Source of the DNA: Poriferisodalis sp965221195
GTDB lineage: Bacteria > Actinomycetota > Acidimicrobiia > Acidimicrobiales > Poriferisodalaceae
DNA length: 64,000 bases
Direction of reading: 5' to 3'
Assembly: GCA_965221195.1 (NCBI GenBank)
Contig: OZ244864.1
Location: 1-64,000 of the forward strand
Part shown: positions 51,489 through 59,936 of the stretch, piece by piece
Numbering within the stretch: the first letter of the stretch is position 1
Layout: every line of letters begins with the position of its first letter
The notes under the pieces: generated by a model
Database searches by the model: none
Told to the model about the DNA's origin: nothing
What the model saw: the letters and a program-made list of their open reading frames with translations, nothing else
Made by a program: the position numbers and the translations under genes

Positions 51489-53039
51489 CTACCCAGATCT
51501 CTCAGGAGCGCTCAACCTTGCACGAAGGGGAGGACGCGTCCTTACACCGCTTTGGCGTTTAGTATCTGGTCGCAAGGACTCTGCACTGCTTTGATGCCTC
51601 GATCCACCCGGGTCAGTACCAGGTGAATTAGTCTTCAATTTCTTAAAAGACACCTCTCCAGTGCCATGAATCACCAGATTGACTCGTTCCCCACCTTTCA
51701 CCTGCAACGCTTCCAAAGCCGATGCAAGCCGACCGATTTCGGGGCCGTGCATAGCTGTCGGGCGCCATATAACAGACACATCGCTGCAACCCACCGGAAA
51801 CCGCACAGACGCAGTGGATTTCTCCCCAAAATCTACTCCAAGCGCAATCGAAACCTCAGGGGGAACACTTGGCAGGCTGTAACCCCTCAGGAAACGACTC
51901 TCGACACTAAAGGTCCAGAAGGGATCGTCTGCGTCAGTAAAACCGTCCGCTACATCTTCGAGCGTACCCACAGGACCGGAGTAACTATTAGCCTCGCTAA
52001 CCCATCCATGCTCAACTCGGAAAGCTGGAGTCTGAAGGTATGCCCAAACACTTGATTCGCGAACCCCAAACAGACGCGGAATCTCATCCAACAATCGACT
52101 TAGCCTTGTTGAGCCACCGTCCTCGTTGATGCGTTGCAGAATTTCTGCGGGTATTCCCTCATAGACATCGTCGACCCACTCTTCGAAACCCCAAGTGGTC
52201 TTGGAGGCACGGACCACGCCGTCCAAAGAGGCTAGAACAGCATCTACACGGAACATCTTTCCATCGATCTCTGACTTGAGTTGGTCTTCGATTTCCGCTT
52301 TCGTTGCCGACCGACCTATCGCTCTCAAAGCTGCTGCGACTTGCACTTGTCGAGTCGATGCAAGCACGAGAATGCCGCATATTCGCTCTAGTCCGGCTAC
52401 CGACAACAGTTCGTTCCAGGTGTCACTCCATCTTTGGCCCAACTCTGTCTGACGCAGTCGCGCCTCATCAATGCATCCGAAATCATCGCTGAAACCGCGC
52501 GCTTTTATGACAAGTTGGCTCGCAGCATCAACAACCCTAGGACTTATCCAGATGCCGTGGTTTTCTTGGTATCTTAGTTCCATCTTGAGTTGCCGAGCGA
52601 TGATGCGACTGGCGAGATTATCGCTACCTCCGGCGACGGCTGCGACAGCGCTATGAAACTGATCGTCGTTCACAAAATCGCCCAACCACTCCTTTAGTGG
52701 AACAATCACTTGTTGAATAAATGGGCCTACTGCGTCGTCGATCTGTGAACGCAGTTTCGATTCAATGCCGCGGATGCGTTCTCCGGTCAGACCAACCCGG
52801 CGGCCGATCTCAGCCAACGTGACCGGTTCAGCGGCGACAACACGGGCATTGAGAACAACCACTGCGACTTCGCTGGCATCTGCTATGGCATCCCCGACGG
52901 CACCAATTGCTTCTCGGATGACGTGAGCGATTTCAGAATCGTTGTCGGGTCGGAGTGCTGACGGTGTCACCAAGTCGGACAGTTCGTCGATGCCGTCAGG
53001 CAAATGTCCGCCAACGCGCTGCAACTGTCCGCTAGTCAT
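51489..53039 (-). CDS. Sigma-70 region 4-like HTH protein of the phosphorothioation operon
   Basis: 516 residues from the ATG at 53039, whose ATG overlaps the sspD stop (ATGA). Near residue 65 lies VVVLNARVVAAEPVTLAEIGRRVGLTGERIRGIESKLRSQI, which resembles sigma-70 region 4 (the -35-binding HTH). A second winged-helix-like part is AALRAIGRSATKAEIEDQL. The rest is unrecognised, and the C-terminus is basic and low in complexity. No sigma region 2 is present, so it is not a full sigma factor; it may be a DNA-binding or regulatory subunit. Confidence 0.65.
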   Translation of the reverse strand: MTSGQLQRVGGHLPDGIDELSDLVTPSALRPDNDSEIAHVIREAIGAVGDAIADASEVAVVVLNARVVAAEPVTLAEIGRRVGLTGERIRGIESKLRSQIDDAVGPFIQQVIVPLKEWLGDFVNDDQFHSAVAAVAGGSDNLASRIIARQLKMELRYQENHGIWISPRVVDAASQLVIKARGFSDDFGCIDEARLRQTELGQRWSDTWNELLSVAGLERICGILVLASTRQVQVAAALRAIGRSATKAEIEDQLKSEIDGKMFRVDAVLASLDGVVRASKTTWGFEEWVDDVYEGIPAEILQRINEDGGSTRLSRLLDEIPRLFGVRESSVWAYLQTPAFRVEHGWVSEANSYSGPVGTLEDVADGFTDADDPFWTFSVESRFLRGYSLPSVPPEVSIALGVDFGEKSTASVRFPVGCSDVSVIWRPTAMHGPEIGRLASALEALQVKGGERVNLVIHGTGEVSFKKLKTNSPGTDPGGSRHQSSAESLRPDTKRQSGVRTRPPLRARLSAPERSG

Positions 53040-53884
53040 AGGGCGCACACGGTGCATTGTTCGGCTGAGTCTTCTTCGTCGAAGGCTTCAGCTAGAACTT
53101 CAATTAGTGGGATGTTGCGGCGGGTGGTGCTTGCACGAGCCAAAGCGGCAGCGTGGCGGTCTAGGATTTCGCTACGTCGGTCTCGCAACTGCACTAGAGT
53201 TTCGCCGCCGCTCCATGTGTACTGGCGCCCTGCCATGGCACGGTCAGCGAAATCGGCGTTGCCATGGACACCAGCATCGAGCAACATTTTCTGTTCTATG
53301 GCGACAGCGCGCTCAAACAGTTCCGGATGACGATCCGCAAGGCCGATCCACTCAGCTTTGCGCTGATAGAAGCAGAAATAGCAACCTGACCTTGTCCGCC
53401 ACTCGTAATAGGCGGGCAAACCAATGCCAGCGTCCTCAAGGATCTTCATGACACCGTCGTGATCGATGTCATCTTCAACGAACGGGAACCGACTCTCGAT
53501 ATTGGGCTTGGTGGAGATGTAACCCTTGCGGTTCGCTTCGTCAGCGCGGATGGCAACGTAAGAGATCGCTGGCTGGTCGCCAATCCACGCCTCAATGGGC
53601 TTGATCTTCATCACTTTCGTACACCAGCGCATCTGCGGTGACGGCAAGGCGCCTCGAAACACCTCAAACCAGTGATCGAACCCGCGCTCAGAGTTCAAAC
53701 GCACGATCGACTTGCCCAAGATAACTTCAAGCCGGGTCAGGAACTCGTACGTCTCAGGAAGTTCGGCGCCCGTGTCGCAAAAGAAGTACTCCATCTCGGG
53801 CACACGTTCACGCAAATACAGCGCCAGCGCACTGGAGTCTTTGCCCCCAGATATGCCGCAGATATGGCGAACTGGTTCCTTCAC
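53036..53884 (-). CDS. sspD: SspD/DndC-type PAPS-reductase-like ATP pyrophosphatase
   Basis: Activates DNA backbone for sulfur insertion in phosphorothioation. 282 residues. PP-loop HICGISGGKDSSALALYLRER at the start, then YFFCDTGAELPETYEFL, MRWCTKVMKIKPIE, and the Cys pair of RSGCYFCFYQRKAEW, which with WCTK and the C-terminal CTVC could hold an iron-sulfur cluster. The GTG start overlaps the stop of the sspC 3' frame by 4 bases (GTGA), a sign of translational coupling. Confidence 0.87.
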   Translation of the reverse strand: MKEPVRHICGISGGKDSSALALYLRERVPEMEYFFCDTGAELPETYEFLTRLEVILGKSIVRLNSERGFDHWFEVFRGALPSPQMRWCTKVMKIKPIEAWIGDQPAISYVAIRADEANRKGYISTKPNIESRFPFVEDDIDHDGVMKILEDAGIGLPAYYEWRTRSGCYFCFYQRKAEWIGLADRHPELFERAVAIEQKMLLDAGVHGNADFADRAMAGRQYTWSGGETLVQLRDRRSEILDRHAAALARASTTRRNIPLIEVLAEAFDEEDSAEQCTVCAL

Positions 53885-54528
53885 TGCACACCTCCGGCAA
53901 ATCTGGGCGAAGGCAGATCAGCCTCAGTAAGACCAACACTTGATTGAGCTAGCAAACGTTCCGCCAGAATCGCCAATACGGCGTGGTGGGCTCGCTGTGA
54001 TGACCCGACCGCCCCGGCAATCTCAACCAACAAAGCATCTACCGCAGGCTCCACATAAGACCGCTCATCGTGGGCAACACCCACGAGACGAGCTTCCTCG
54101 GCACCCGTTGGATCAGTGACAGACACGCGTAATGCCTCAAATGGCAGACCGTCTGCTGCGCGTCGTTCGGCGTGCAGCGCCCTCAGCCGGTTGAAGGCTG
54201 CAAGCCTCTGTGGAAGCAGAGCGCGCAAGGCGGCGAGGTCTCGATCTGTCCACTCGCTAGGTGCCTTGCCTGCGAGCACAGTAGCGACCGATGCCATCCA
54301 GTCGTGATCGTCGTCGTAGACATCGTTAGAAAGCGCCAGCACGAAGCTGCGCATCTGCGGATCAAGCACCTCATCGACAAGTCCGACCGCCGGACCAGAC
54401 ACCGCGACTCGGGAACGCTCGCCAGCAGCAGCGAGCAGGTCGTCGCAGAGTTCGAGAACTAGTTGGCGGCAGCGCCCCGTGAGTTCGTCAAGGCTGCGCG
54501 AGAGGTCATCCGCGAATACGTCATACAG
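53881..54528 (-). CDS. sspC: SspC 3' coding frame, out of frame with the 5' part
   Basis: 215 codons open from the edge of the homopolymer to the TGA that overlaps the sspD start. It reads LYDVFADDLSRSLDELTGRCRQLVLELCDDLLAAAGERSRVAV and onward as normal, GC-rich protein. There is no good ribosome site ahead of the first in-frame GTG (54402). With one G fewer in the tract it would be fused to the upstream ATPase to give about 1201 residues. I therefore read it as the C-terminal part of SspC rather than a separate gene. Confidence 0.7.
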   Translation of the reverse strand: MYDVFADDLSRSLDELTGRCRQLVLELCDDLLAAAGERSRVAVSGPAVGLVDEVLDPQMRSFVLALSNDVYDDDHDWMASVATVLAGKAPSEWTDRDLAALRALLPQRLAAFNRLRALHAERRAADGLPFEALRVSVTDPTGAEEARLVGVAHDERSYVEPAVDALLVEIAGAVGSSQRAHHAVLAILAERLLAQSSVGLTEADLPSPRFAGGVQ

Positions 54529-57487
54529 CCCCCCCCCCCCCCCCGCAAATCTCTGAGGAACCGTCGCGCGTGCTCAGCGCAACGGCTGGAATCGGAGCGT
54601 AGTTCAGCGCCTCAGGCAGTGACTCAAACAAAAGCACATCCGGCTCGGTCGCCTCAGTCAGAGCATCGCGCACTGCGAGCGCTCTGTCGCTCAAGTGTGA
54701 GGTACAGCGGGTCCAGTTTTCGAGCCTGCGAGTCCGTGCAGCAAAGTGCCGAGTCACTGAGAGCACATTACCAACCCGCTGATTACCGATGCCCGCTTCG
54801 ATATTAAATCGGGCCGCTAACGCATCAAGAACCGCCGTACGCGGACCCGAGACGTTTGCGAAATGCTTGACCTCGAAATGCTCAGGATTGCGAACCATTC
54901 GCTCAGACAACTCAGGTGAGAGACCAAGCTGGAAAGTGCCGTGCTCATAAATCGCCATCCGGTCGGCACGAGCCAAAAGCGCGGCCGTGACGATGACGGG
55001 AATAACGCCGGCCTTCACGCCGTACGGGGGAGAAGCCAGCTTGGCGTACAGATCCCGGATGTTGAGTCGTGACTCCTTAGCTGACTCAAACGCTGTTTCG
55101 ATCGCTTCCCAGGCCGGTGCGAGGCGAATCTGCTCAGCCTGCCCGACGCTCTGTGAGGCTTTGTTGTTACTGCGGATGCGCGGTTTGCCGAACACCGGAT
55201 CGGCCCCGGCCCGGTCGAGACGGTGCAGCCCTGCGTGCTTCAACCCAGCCTCATACATCGCAACTTCGGGTCCGTAGCCCGTCAAACCGAGCCGTTGTTC
55301 GTTACCGCTCTCAATCATCGCTTCAAGCAGTAGCCGGCGCGCTTTGGCACCTTGTGAAGTCAGCTCCGAACGGTTCAGCATCTCGTTCGGCACGCGCGGT
55401 GCCATTGTGTAGGCAAGGTCTGCCGCCTGGGAGAGCGGTGCGCTACCACGCCCGTGTTGCAGCACAATGCCTGCGCCACCGTCAAGCAGATTCCAGCGGC
55501 ACGACTCAGCGCTAAAAGCCTGCGACACAGCCGCATCGAGCTGCGAGCGTGCCAAAGCTAGTCGCTCACCGATTTCACGACGAGCCACCCAATCGGCTTC
55601 TACCTGTGGTGCGGCTAGCACCTCAATCAACGCGGCAACCTCTTTCGCAGCGCGATCAAGCTCACCAACATCGGCGGGCTGAGCAACCACGACAGGCTTA
55701 GAACGCAGATGCCATTTCGGACCCGATGCGCTGTCGGTGTGACCAGCCAAAGCGTGACCAGCCAAGGACAGTGCCGTGTCGGACAGCCTTGGGGTTGCCC
55801 CATCAGTGCTGGTGAGGAGCAAGAGGTCGCCGTCGGCAGCGTCAAGTGCAGCAGACGGCTCGACAGTCTCATCGCCATGGCAGAAGCGGCACCGAAACAG
55901 TCGTACGACATCGTTCTGCGCGCTGTGCCGCGCAGCCACAACAGGAGCCAGTTCGTACACAGTGCTGAGCACTTGGCACAGCGATTGTGTGGCAATGCGG
56001 TCATGCGCCGCTGCCGTTAGCTCAGTGACGTTGACATCGGTGCCTTGCCAGATTCGGTACTCGTCGGCAAAGGCCCGGTAGGTCACCAAACCTCGTTCTT
56101 GGAGGCCCGCAAGCGTCTCGGGAGTCGCCGGATCGACGAGGCGCAGTACCGACGCGCTGGCCCTCACGGCGCCCGATGCCGACACCAAATTCAACAGAGC
56201 GATCGATTTCGCTACACGCTGTTCCGTACCGGCGAGCCCATGTGCATCACGCAGCCGGCTTGCAATTTCGATCCAGCGTCCCGAGCGCCTGGCAATGCTC
56301 GCACCTGCGCCATCGGTGCCCATGAAATAGTCGTACACAGCCTCAAGGCCGATCGACGGAAGCTCGCCTGCGGTGTCTATCTCGATTCCGGATGCGAGCG
56401 TTGCGACAGTGCCCGCCTCGGGGCCAGCCAAAAATGAGAACAAGGTTCGCTCGTGCTGGCCGAACCGGTTACACAACTCGGGCAACACCAACGTCGAAAC
56501 TGGGTGCAGCGGCCAGCACGCCGCTATCGCAGCAGGTTCGCTGAGATCGGCTATGCCCGCTGAAGCCAGTGCCTGCGCATGCGACTTGGCCCACGCGTCA
56601 ACACGCGGGCGAAGATTGTCGCTCGACTCGAACGCTTGAGCAATCAACGCGCGAGTCTGCACTGCCGACTCGGCGAAGGCGATATCAACGAATCGGCCTT
56701 GCACTTTCGCCCAGTCGCGACGGCGGCGGTCATCGACATCAGCGAGGTATTCCTCAAACGACAAATGCTGAAGCGTGATGACGAAGATCGGTAATCCGGT
56801 GCCCTGACCTGCTTCGGCGAGTCGCTGCAGGAGGTAGGTGTCGCTCGATTCGTCGTCGCGTGCCGCGTCGAGGTTCTTGCCGAATTCGTCGATGACAATG
56901 AGCAACGGTGCCTGAGCGGCCATGCAGCTTGCGATGTCCACAAGTTCGCTGACCGACGGATCAACCGGGTTCTCCTGCTGATGGACGCGTCGTTGCGCAA
57001 GCTTGAACAGCGACGAGGCCCCGAACTCAGCCGAGCCGGGAACCTTTCCGTGGCGACGTACCAAAGCGCGATGCAGCCCGCGAAACACAGTTCGCGCCAC
57101 CGGCTCACGATCTGCAGTGACGAGCGCCCGATAGAAGCCATGGGAGGGGACCCGGTGGTTCGACAGCGCCGCAAGCACTGCATCTTTGGCGGCCGGTGAG
57201 GCATCTGAGATCTTCACAAGCGCACGCTCACGGGCGGCACCCGAAGGGCCGAACACCGCATCACACAGCAAAGCCAGCGACGACTTCCCCGAGCCGTACG
57301 GACCGGTGACCGACCAGGCACCACCGGCGGGTCCCAAAGCCGCATCGGTGAGGCGACCGACCACGTCAAGCGCCCGAGCCGTAACCACATACCCATCGAG
57401 GGGTTCTGTGCTCTGGGTATCGCGCTCAAGATTTACCGATCGAGCGAACTGGCGCCGAACACTGAGCACGTCAGCCAGCGTCGTCAC
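54521..57487 (-). CDS. sspC: SspC-type P-loop ATPase, 5' part ending at a homopolymer
   Basis: 988 residues as sequenced. Walker A SVTGPYGSGKSSLALLCDAVFG near residue 65, Walker B APLLIVIDEFGKNLDAARDD near 200, and a long helical body. The frame runs through 16 G (coding strand) as five Gly codons and stops two codons later (GGGGGAV), at an unnatural-looking end. GTG start overlapping the SspB stop by 4 bases. Family assignment rests on position between SspB and SspD and on the ATPase motifs. Required for phosphorothioation in the known Ssp system, so loss of its C-terminus may switch modification off. Confidence 0.8.
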   Translation of the reverse strand: MTTLADVLSVRRQFARSVNLERDTQSTEPLDGYVVTARALDVVGRLTDAALGPAGGAWSVTGPYGSGKSSLALLCDAVFGPSGAARERALVKISDASPAAKDAVLAALSNHRVPSHGFYRALVTADREPVARTVFRGLHRALVRRHGKVPGSAEFGASSLFKLAQRRVHQQENPVDPSVSELVDIASCMAAQAPLLIVIDEFGKNLDAARDDESSDTYLLQRLAEAGQGTGLPIFVITLQHLSFEEYLADVDDRRRRDWAKVQGRFVDIAFAESAVQTRALIAQAFESSDNLRPRVDAWAKSHAQALASAGIADLSEPAAIAACWPLHPVSTLVLPELCNRFGQHERTLFSFLAGPEAGTVATLASGIEIDTAGELPSIGLEAVYDYFMGTDGAGASIARRSGRWIEIASRLRDAHGLAGTEQRVAKSIALLNLVSASGAVRASASVLRLVDPATPETLAGLQERGLVTYRAFADEYRIWQGTDVNVTELTAAAHDRIATQSLCQVLSTVYELAPVVAARHSAQNDVVRLFRCRFCHGDETVEPSAALDAADGDLLLLTSTDGATPRLSDTALSLAGHALAGHTDSASGPKWHLRSKPVVVAQPADVGELDRAAKEVAALIEVLAAPQVEADWVARREIGERLALARSQLDAAVSQAFSAESCRWNLLDGGAGIVLQHGRGSAPLSQAADLAYTMAPRVPNEMLNRSELTSQGAKARRLLLEAMIESGNEQRLGLTGYGPEVAMYEAGLKHAGLHRLDRAGADPVFGKPRIRSNNKASQSVGQAEQIRLAPAWEAIETAFESAKESRLNIRDLYAKLASPPYGVKAGVIPVIVTAALLARADRMAIYEHGTFQLGLSPELSERMVRNPEHFEVKHFANVSGPRTAVLDALAARFNIEAGIGNQRVGNVLSVTRHFAARTRRLENWTRCTSHLSDRALAVRDALTEATEPDVLLFESLPEALNYAPIPAVALSTRDGSSEICGGGGGAV
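54529..54544. repeat. 16-bp poly-C (poly-G on coding strand) contingency tract
   Basis: Sixteen uninterrupted C residues on the + strand, the only long homopolymer in the window. It lies exactly where the sspC frame breaks. Tracts of this length are prone to slipped-strand mutation, and 15 or 18 bases would restore a single sspC frame. An assembly length error is the main alternative. Confidence 0.9.
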
Positions 57488-58566
57488 CGCTCTGGGCCCC
57501 TGCTGCGTTTCGCCTGAAAGGAGTCAAGGCGGGTCAGTACGTCTTGCCGCTCTTGTGGGCTGGCAGCACCCGAACCGTCTTGGCGTACAACCGGTTCATC
57601 ACCTTGGGGCCCTGCCACAGGATCATCAGGTATGACACCAAAATGCTGGGACAGCATCTCAGCGGCGACCACCGCAGCTTTTCGGGTCCACGACAGCTGG
57701 GGTACCCCGGTCGGGGCAGCCAAGCCCAGTGAGTGAGAGGCTTCGACCGTCGGCGCCAATGCAGCCAAAAGATCGGCTGTGCTCAGCTTGAACACGTTCG
57801 CCGGTGAGCCTCGTTCGGCTACAACTCGTTCGAGCGTGATCGTCTGGCCGGTCGTCCCGCTGCGCGCTATCCAGTCGAGCACAGCATGCGTTGCGACTGC
57901 TGAAGCCAGCGTCGGCTTGGGACCCAGCTTGTAGCGATGGGCACCAGTCGCTTCGGAACGACCAACCAAGCGAAGCTCGCGCAGCGGACAATCGGCAGCA
58001 TCGTCCATCGATTCACGACCGAGGGGTGCCGTCGGCGCATAGGTACGCATGAACGCACTGAGGTCTTTCCCGATAGCGGACTCGCTTGGCGTCTTCCAGT
58101 CAGGCACGGCGCGCAGCTTCGTGATGACCGTCCTGCTGAGGTCCTCGGGCGCGAACTCAACCGCGTTGAAATCGCAGAGCGCCAGCCACCAGACCGGCAA
58201 GCGGCAAGGCTGAGCCAGCATCCGCCAGTGCAACAGCCACAGCGTGGCTGGGTCTTCCATCCACCGGTCCCAGCCGCCGTCGCCAAAGAGAGCCTCTCCG
58301 AAACGGGTCGGCACCACGATGCTCGGCTTGCGACCCGATGATGCGTCGGGATCGGACACTTCAGTAACGACTTTCGCCGCCAATCCCCAAAAACGAATCG
58401 ACCGGACCATGTTTTTGCCTACGCCCAGCCGTACGGGAGCATCTTCGCTGGCGAACACACGCGGGTCGCTTTTGGCCGCTACATAAGCCTTGCGGAACCA
58501 GCCGTAGCGAGGGTGGAAGGTTTCGTGGCGTGCGAAGACCGGCAGCGCGACGTCGCTCAACTGCAT
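57484..58566 (-). CDS. sspB: SspB-type DUF4007 protein
   Basis: 360 residues. It starts PVFARHETFHPRYGWFRKAYVAAKSD and continues APVRLGVGKNMVRSIRFWGLAAKVV, the DUF4007 signature. SspB has been described as the DNA-nicking component that opens the backbone for sulfur incorporation. The C-terminal about 70 residues are polar and probably flexible. It begins one base after the sspA stop and overlaps the sspC start by 4 bases. Confidence 0.83.
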   Translation of the reverse strand: MQLSDVALPVFARHETFHPRYGWFRKAYVAAKSDPRVFASEDAPVRLGVGKNMVRSIRFWGLAAKVVTEVSDPDASSGRKPSIVVPTRFGEALFGDGGWDRWMEDPATLWLLHWRMLAQPCRLPVWWLALCDFNAVEFAPEDLSRTVITKLRAVPDWKTPSESAIGKDLSAFMRTYAPTAPLGRESMDDAADCPLRELRLVGRSEATGAHRYKLGPKPTLASAVATHAVLDWIARSGTTGQTITLERVVAERGSPANVFKLSTADLLAALAPTVEASHSLGLAAPTGVPQLSWTRKAAVVAAEMLSQHFGVIPDDPVAGPQGDEPVVRQDGSGAASPQERQDVLTRLDSFQAKRSRGPER

Positions 58567-58567
58567 G

Positions 58568-59758
58568 TCATGCCGCCTCGCAGGTCATGCGACGAACATA
58601 ACGAACGGCTGTGACAACCTTGCGGGCAGCCGCCTCGATATCGGTGGCAGTAGTGAAGCGGCCGAGGCTGAACCGAGCCGACTCAAAGGCCGCTTGGGGC
58701 TCAAGGCCCATCGCTGTCAGCACGGGCGAGGGCTCGATGGCACCGCTGCTGCAAGCGCTGCCCGCCGACGCTGCGACTGGGTCTATGTTCACCAGCACTG
58801 CCTCCGCGTCAGCACCGCAGAATCGCAAGTTCGCGGTGTTGGGCAGGCATCGGTCGGCATCGCCGTTGCGCACGATGTCTACGAGTTCGCCCTCTAGTGC
58901 AGCCACGAAGCGGTCACGCAATGCGCCCACCCGCTCGGCTTCGGTTGATTGCTCATCGCAGGCGATCTCAGCCGCCACGCCCAAACCGATGATGCCAGCA
59001 ACGTTCAGCGAACCGGAACGGAGACCGCGTTCGTGACCACCGCCCCACATCGTCGGACACAAAGCAGCGAGAGCCTTGCGGGTGCCCACCAGAGTTCCCA
59101 CACCCGTCGGGCCGCAAATCTTGTGGCCGCTGAGCGAAACGAGATCGCATCGCAGTTCGGTCATGTCGAACGGCAGGCGGCCCAACATTTGCGTGGCATC
59201 GCAATGAAACAACCCGCCGGCTTCGTGAACCAAGTCGGCTATCTCTGCGACCGGATTCACGACACCCGTCTCGCTGTTGGCGGCCATCACCGACACCAGC
59301 AGGTCGCCATTGATCGCATGCAACGTGCTTGCCAACGCCTCGGGGTCAACGAAGCCTCCCGGTGTCACAGGGACGACCCGCAGATTGCAACGTCTGACCG
59401 CGGCGAGTGCCTCGGCTGTCCGACTCACAGATGCGTGCTCGACCGCCGAGATCACGAGCGTCGGTGTGACGCGACTCTGAGCCCCAGTGCTATCCGCAGT
59501 GTTATCTGCAGCAAACCCACCAAGAGCCAAGTTGTTGGCTTCCGTTGCGCCAGCAGTGAAGACCACACCCGCTGGCTGGCCGCCCACTAGGTCAGCCACC
59601 TGCCTGCGAGCCTTGCCAACCGCAGCACCCTGCCTTTGGCCGAACCGGTGCGCCGACGATGCGTTGCCAAACCCGTCAGTCATGGCCTTCGCCACTGCTT
59701 CGGTCACCCGCGGATCACAAGGTGCGGACGCGTTGTAGTCGAGATAGATCTCGTTCAC
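58568..59758 (-). CDS. sspA: Cysteine desulfurase, SspA/DndA type
   Basis: PLP enzyme that supplies sulfur. 396 residues. IYLDYNASAPCDPRV at the start, FTAGATEANNLALGG, VSVMAANSETGVVNPVAEIA, PLP Lys in DLVSLSGHKICGPTGVGTLVG near residue 212, and the persulfide Cys in ASAGSACSSGAIEPSPVL near 334. It could be a housekeeping IscS by sequence alone, but its 1-base spacing to sspB makes it the first gene of the phosphorothioation operon. ATG start. The region before it is divergent from the AAA_14 gene. Confidence 0.88.
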   Translation of the reverse strand: MNEIYLDYNASAPCDPRVTEAVAKAMTDGFGNASSAHRFGQRQGAAVGKARRQVADLVGGQPAGVVFTAGATEANNLALGGFAADNTADSTGAQSRVTPTLVISAVEHASVSRTAEALAAVRRCNLRVVPVTPGGFVDPEALASTLHAINGDLLVSVMAANSETGVVNPVAEIADLVHEAGGLFHCDATQMLGRLPFDMTELRCDLVSLSGHKICGPTGVGTLVGTRKALAALCPTMWGGGHERGLRSGSLNVAGIIGLGVAAEIACDEQSTEAERVGALRDRFVAALEGELVDIVRNGDADRCLPNTANLRFCGADAEAVLVNIDPVAASAGSACSSGAIEPSPVLTAMGLEPQAAFESARFSLGRFTTATDIEAAARKVVTAVRYVRRMTCEAA

Positions 59759-59855
59759 TCAAGACCCCGAGTTGATGACATCACCAGCGGTGCGGCGAGC
59801 CTAAATCAAGCACCCCTTCAGTCAGCGGACCCAACGAGCACCGCCAGCACTGCCT

Positions 59856-59912
59856 TTGCACAATTTTTGCATAATATAGCAACTCAACTGCGTTATTTTA
59901 CGCAACTCGTTG
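59856..59912 (+). promoter_or_regulatory. AT-rich promoter region with a dyad upstream of the second AAA_14 gene
   Basis: ttgcac and cataatat motifs lie in an AT-rich patch, followed by the dyad caactgcgt ... acgcaactcgttg, whose inner arms tgcgt (59889-59893) and acgca (59900-59904) are perfect. This is a plausible promoter plus operator for the gene starting at 59937 and perhaps also for sspA on the other strand. Confidence 0.4.
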
Positions 59913-59936
59913 ATTTTTGCACTACTCTTGCTGGTT

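Noticed and set aside
46865..59758. Classic Dnd, BREX or DISARM system
   Set aside because: DndD and DndE are not recognised, DUF4007 points to Ssp rather than Dnd, and no PglZ, methylase or DUF1998 gene is seen.
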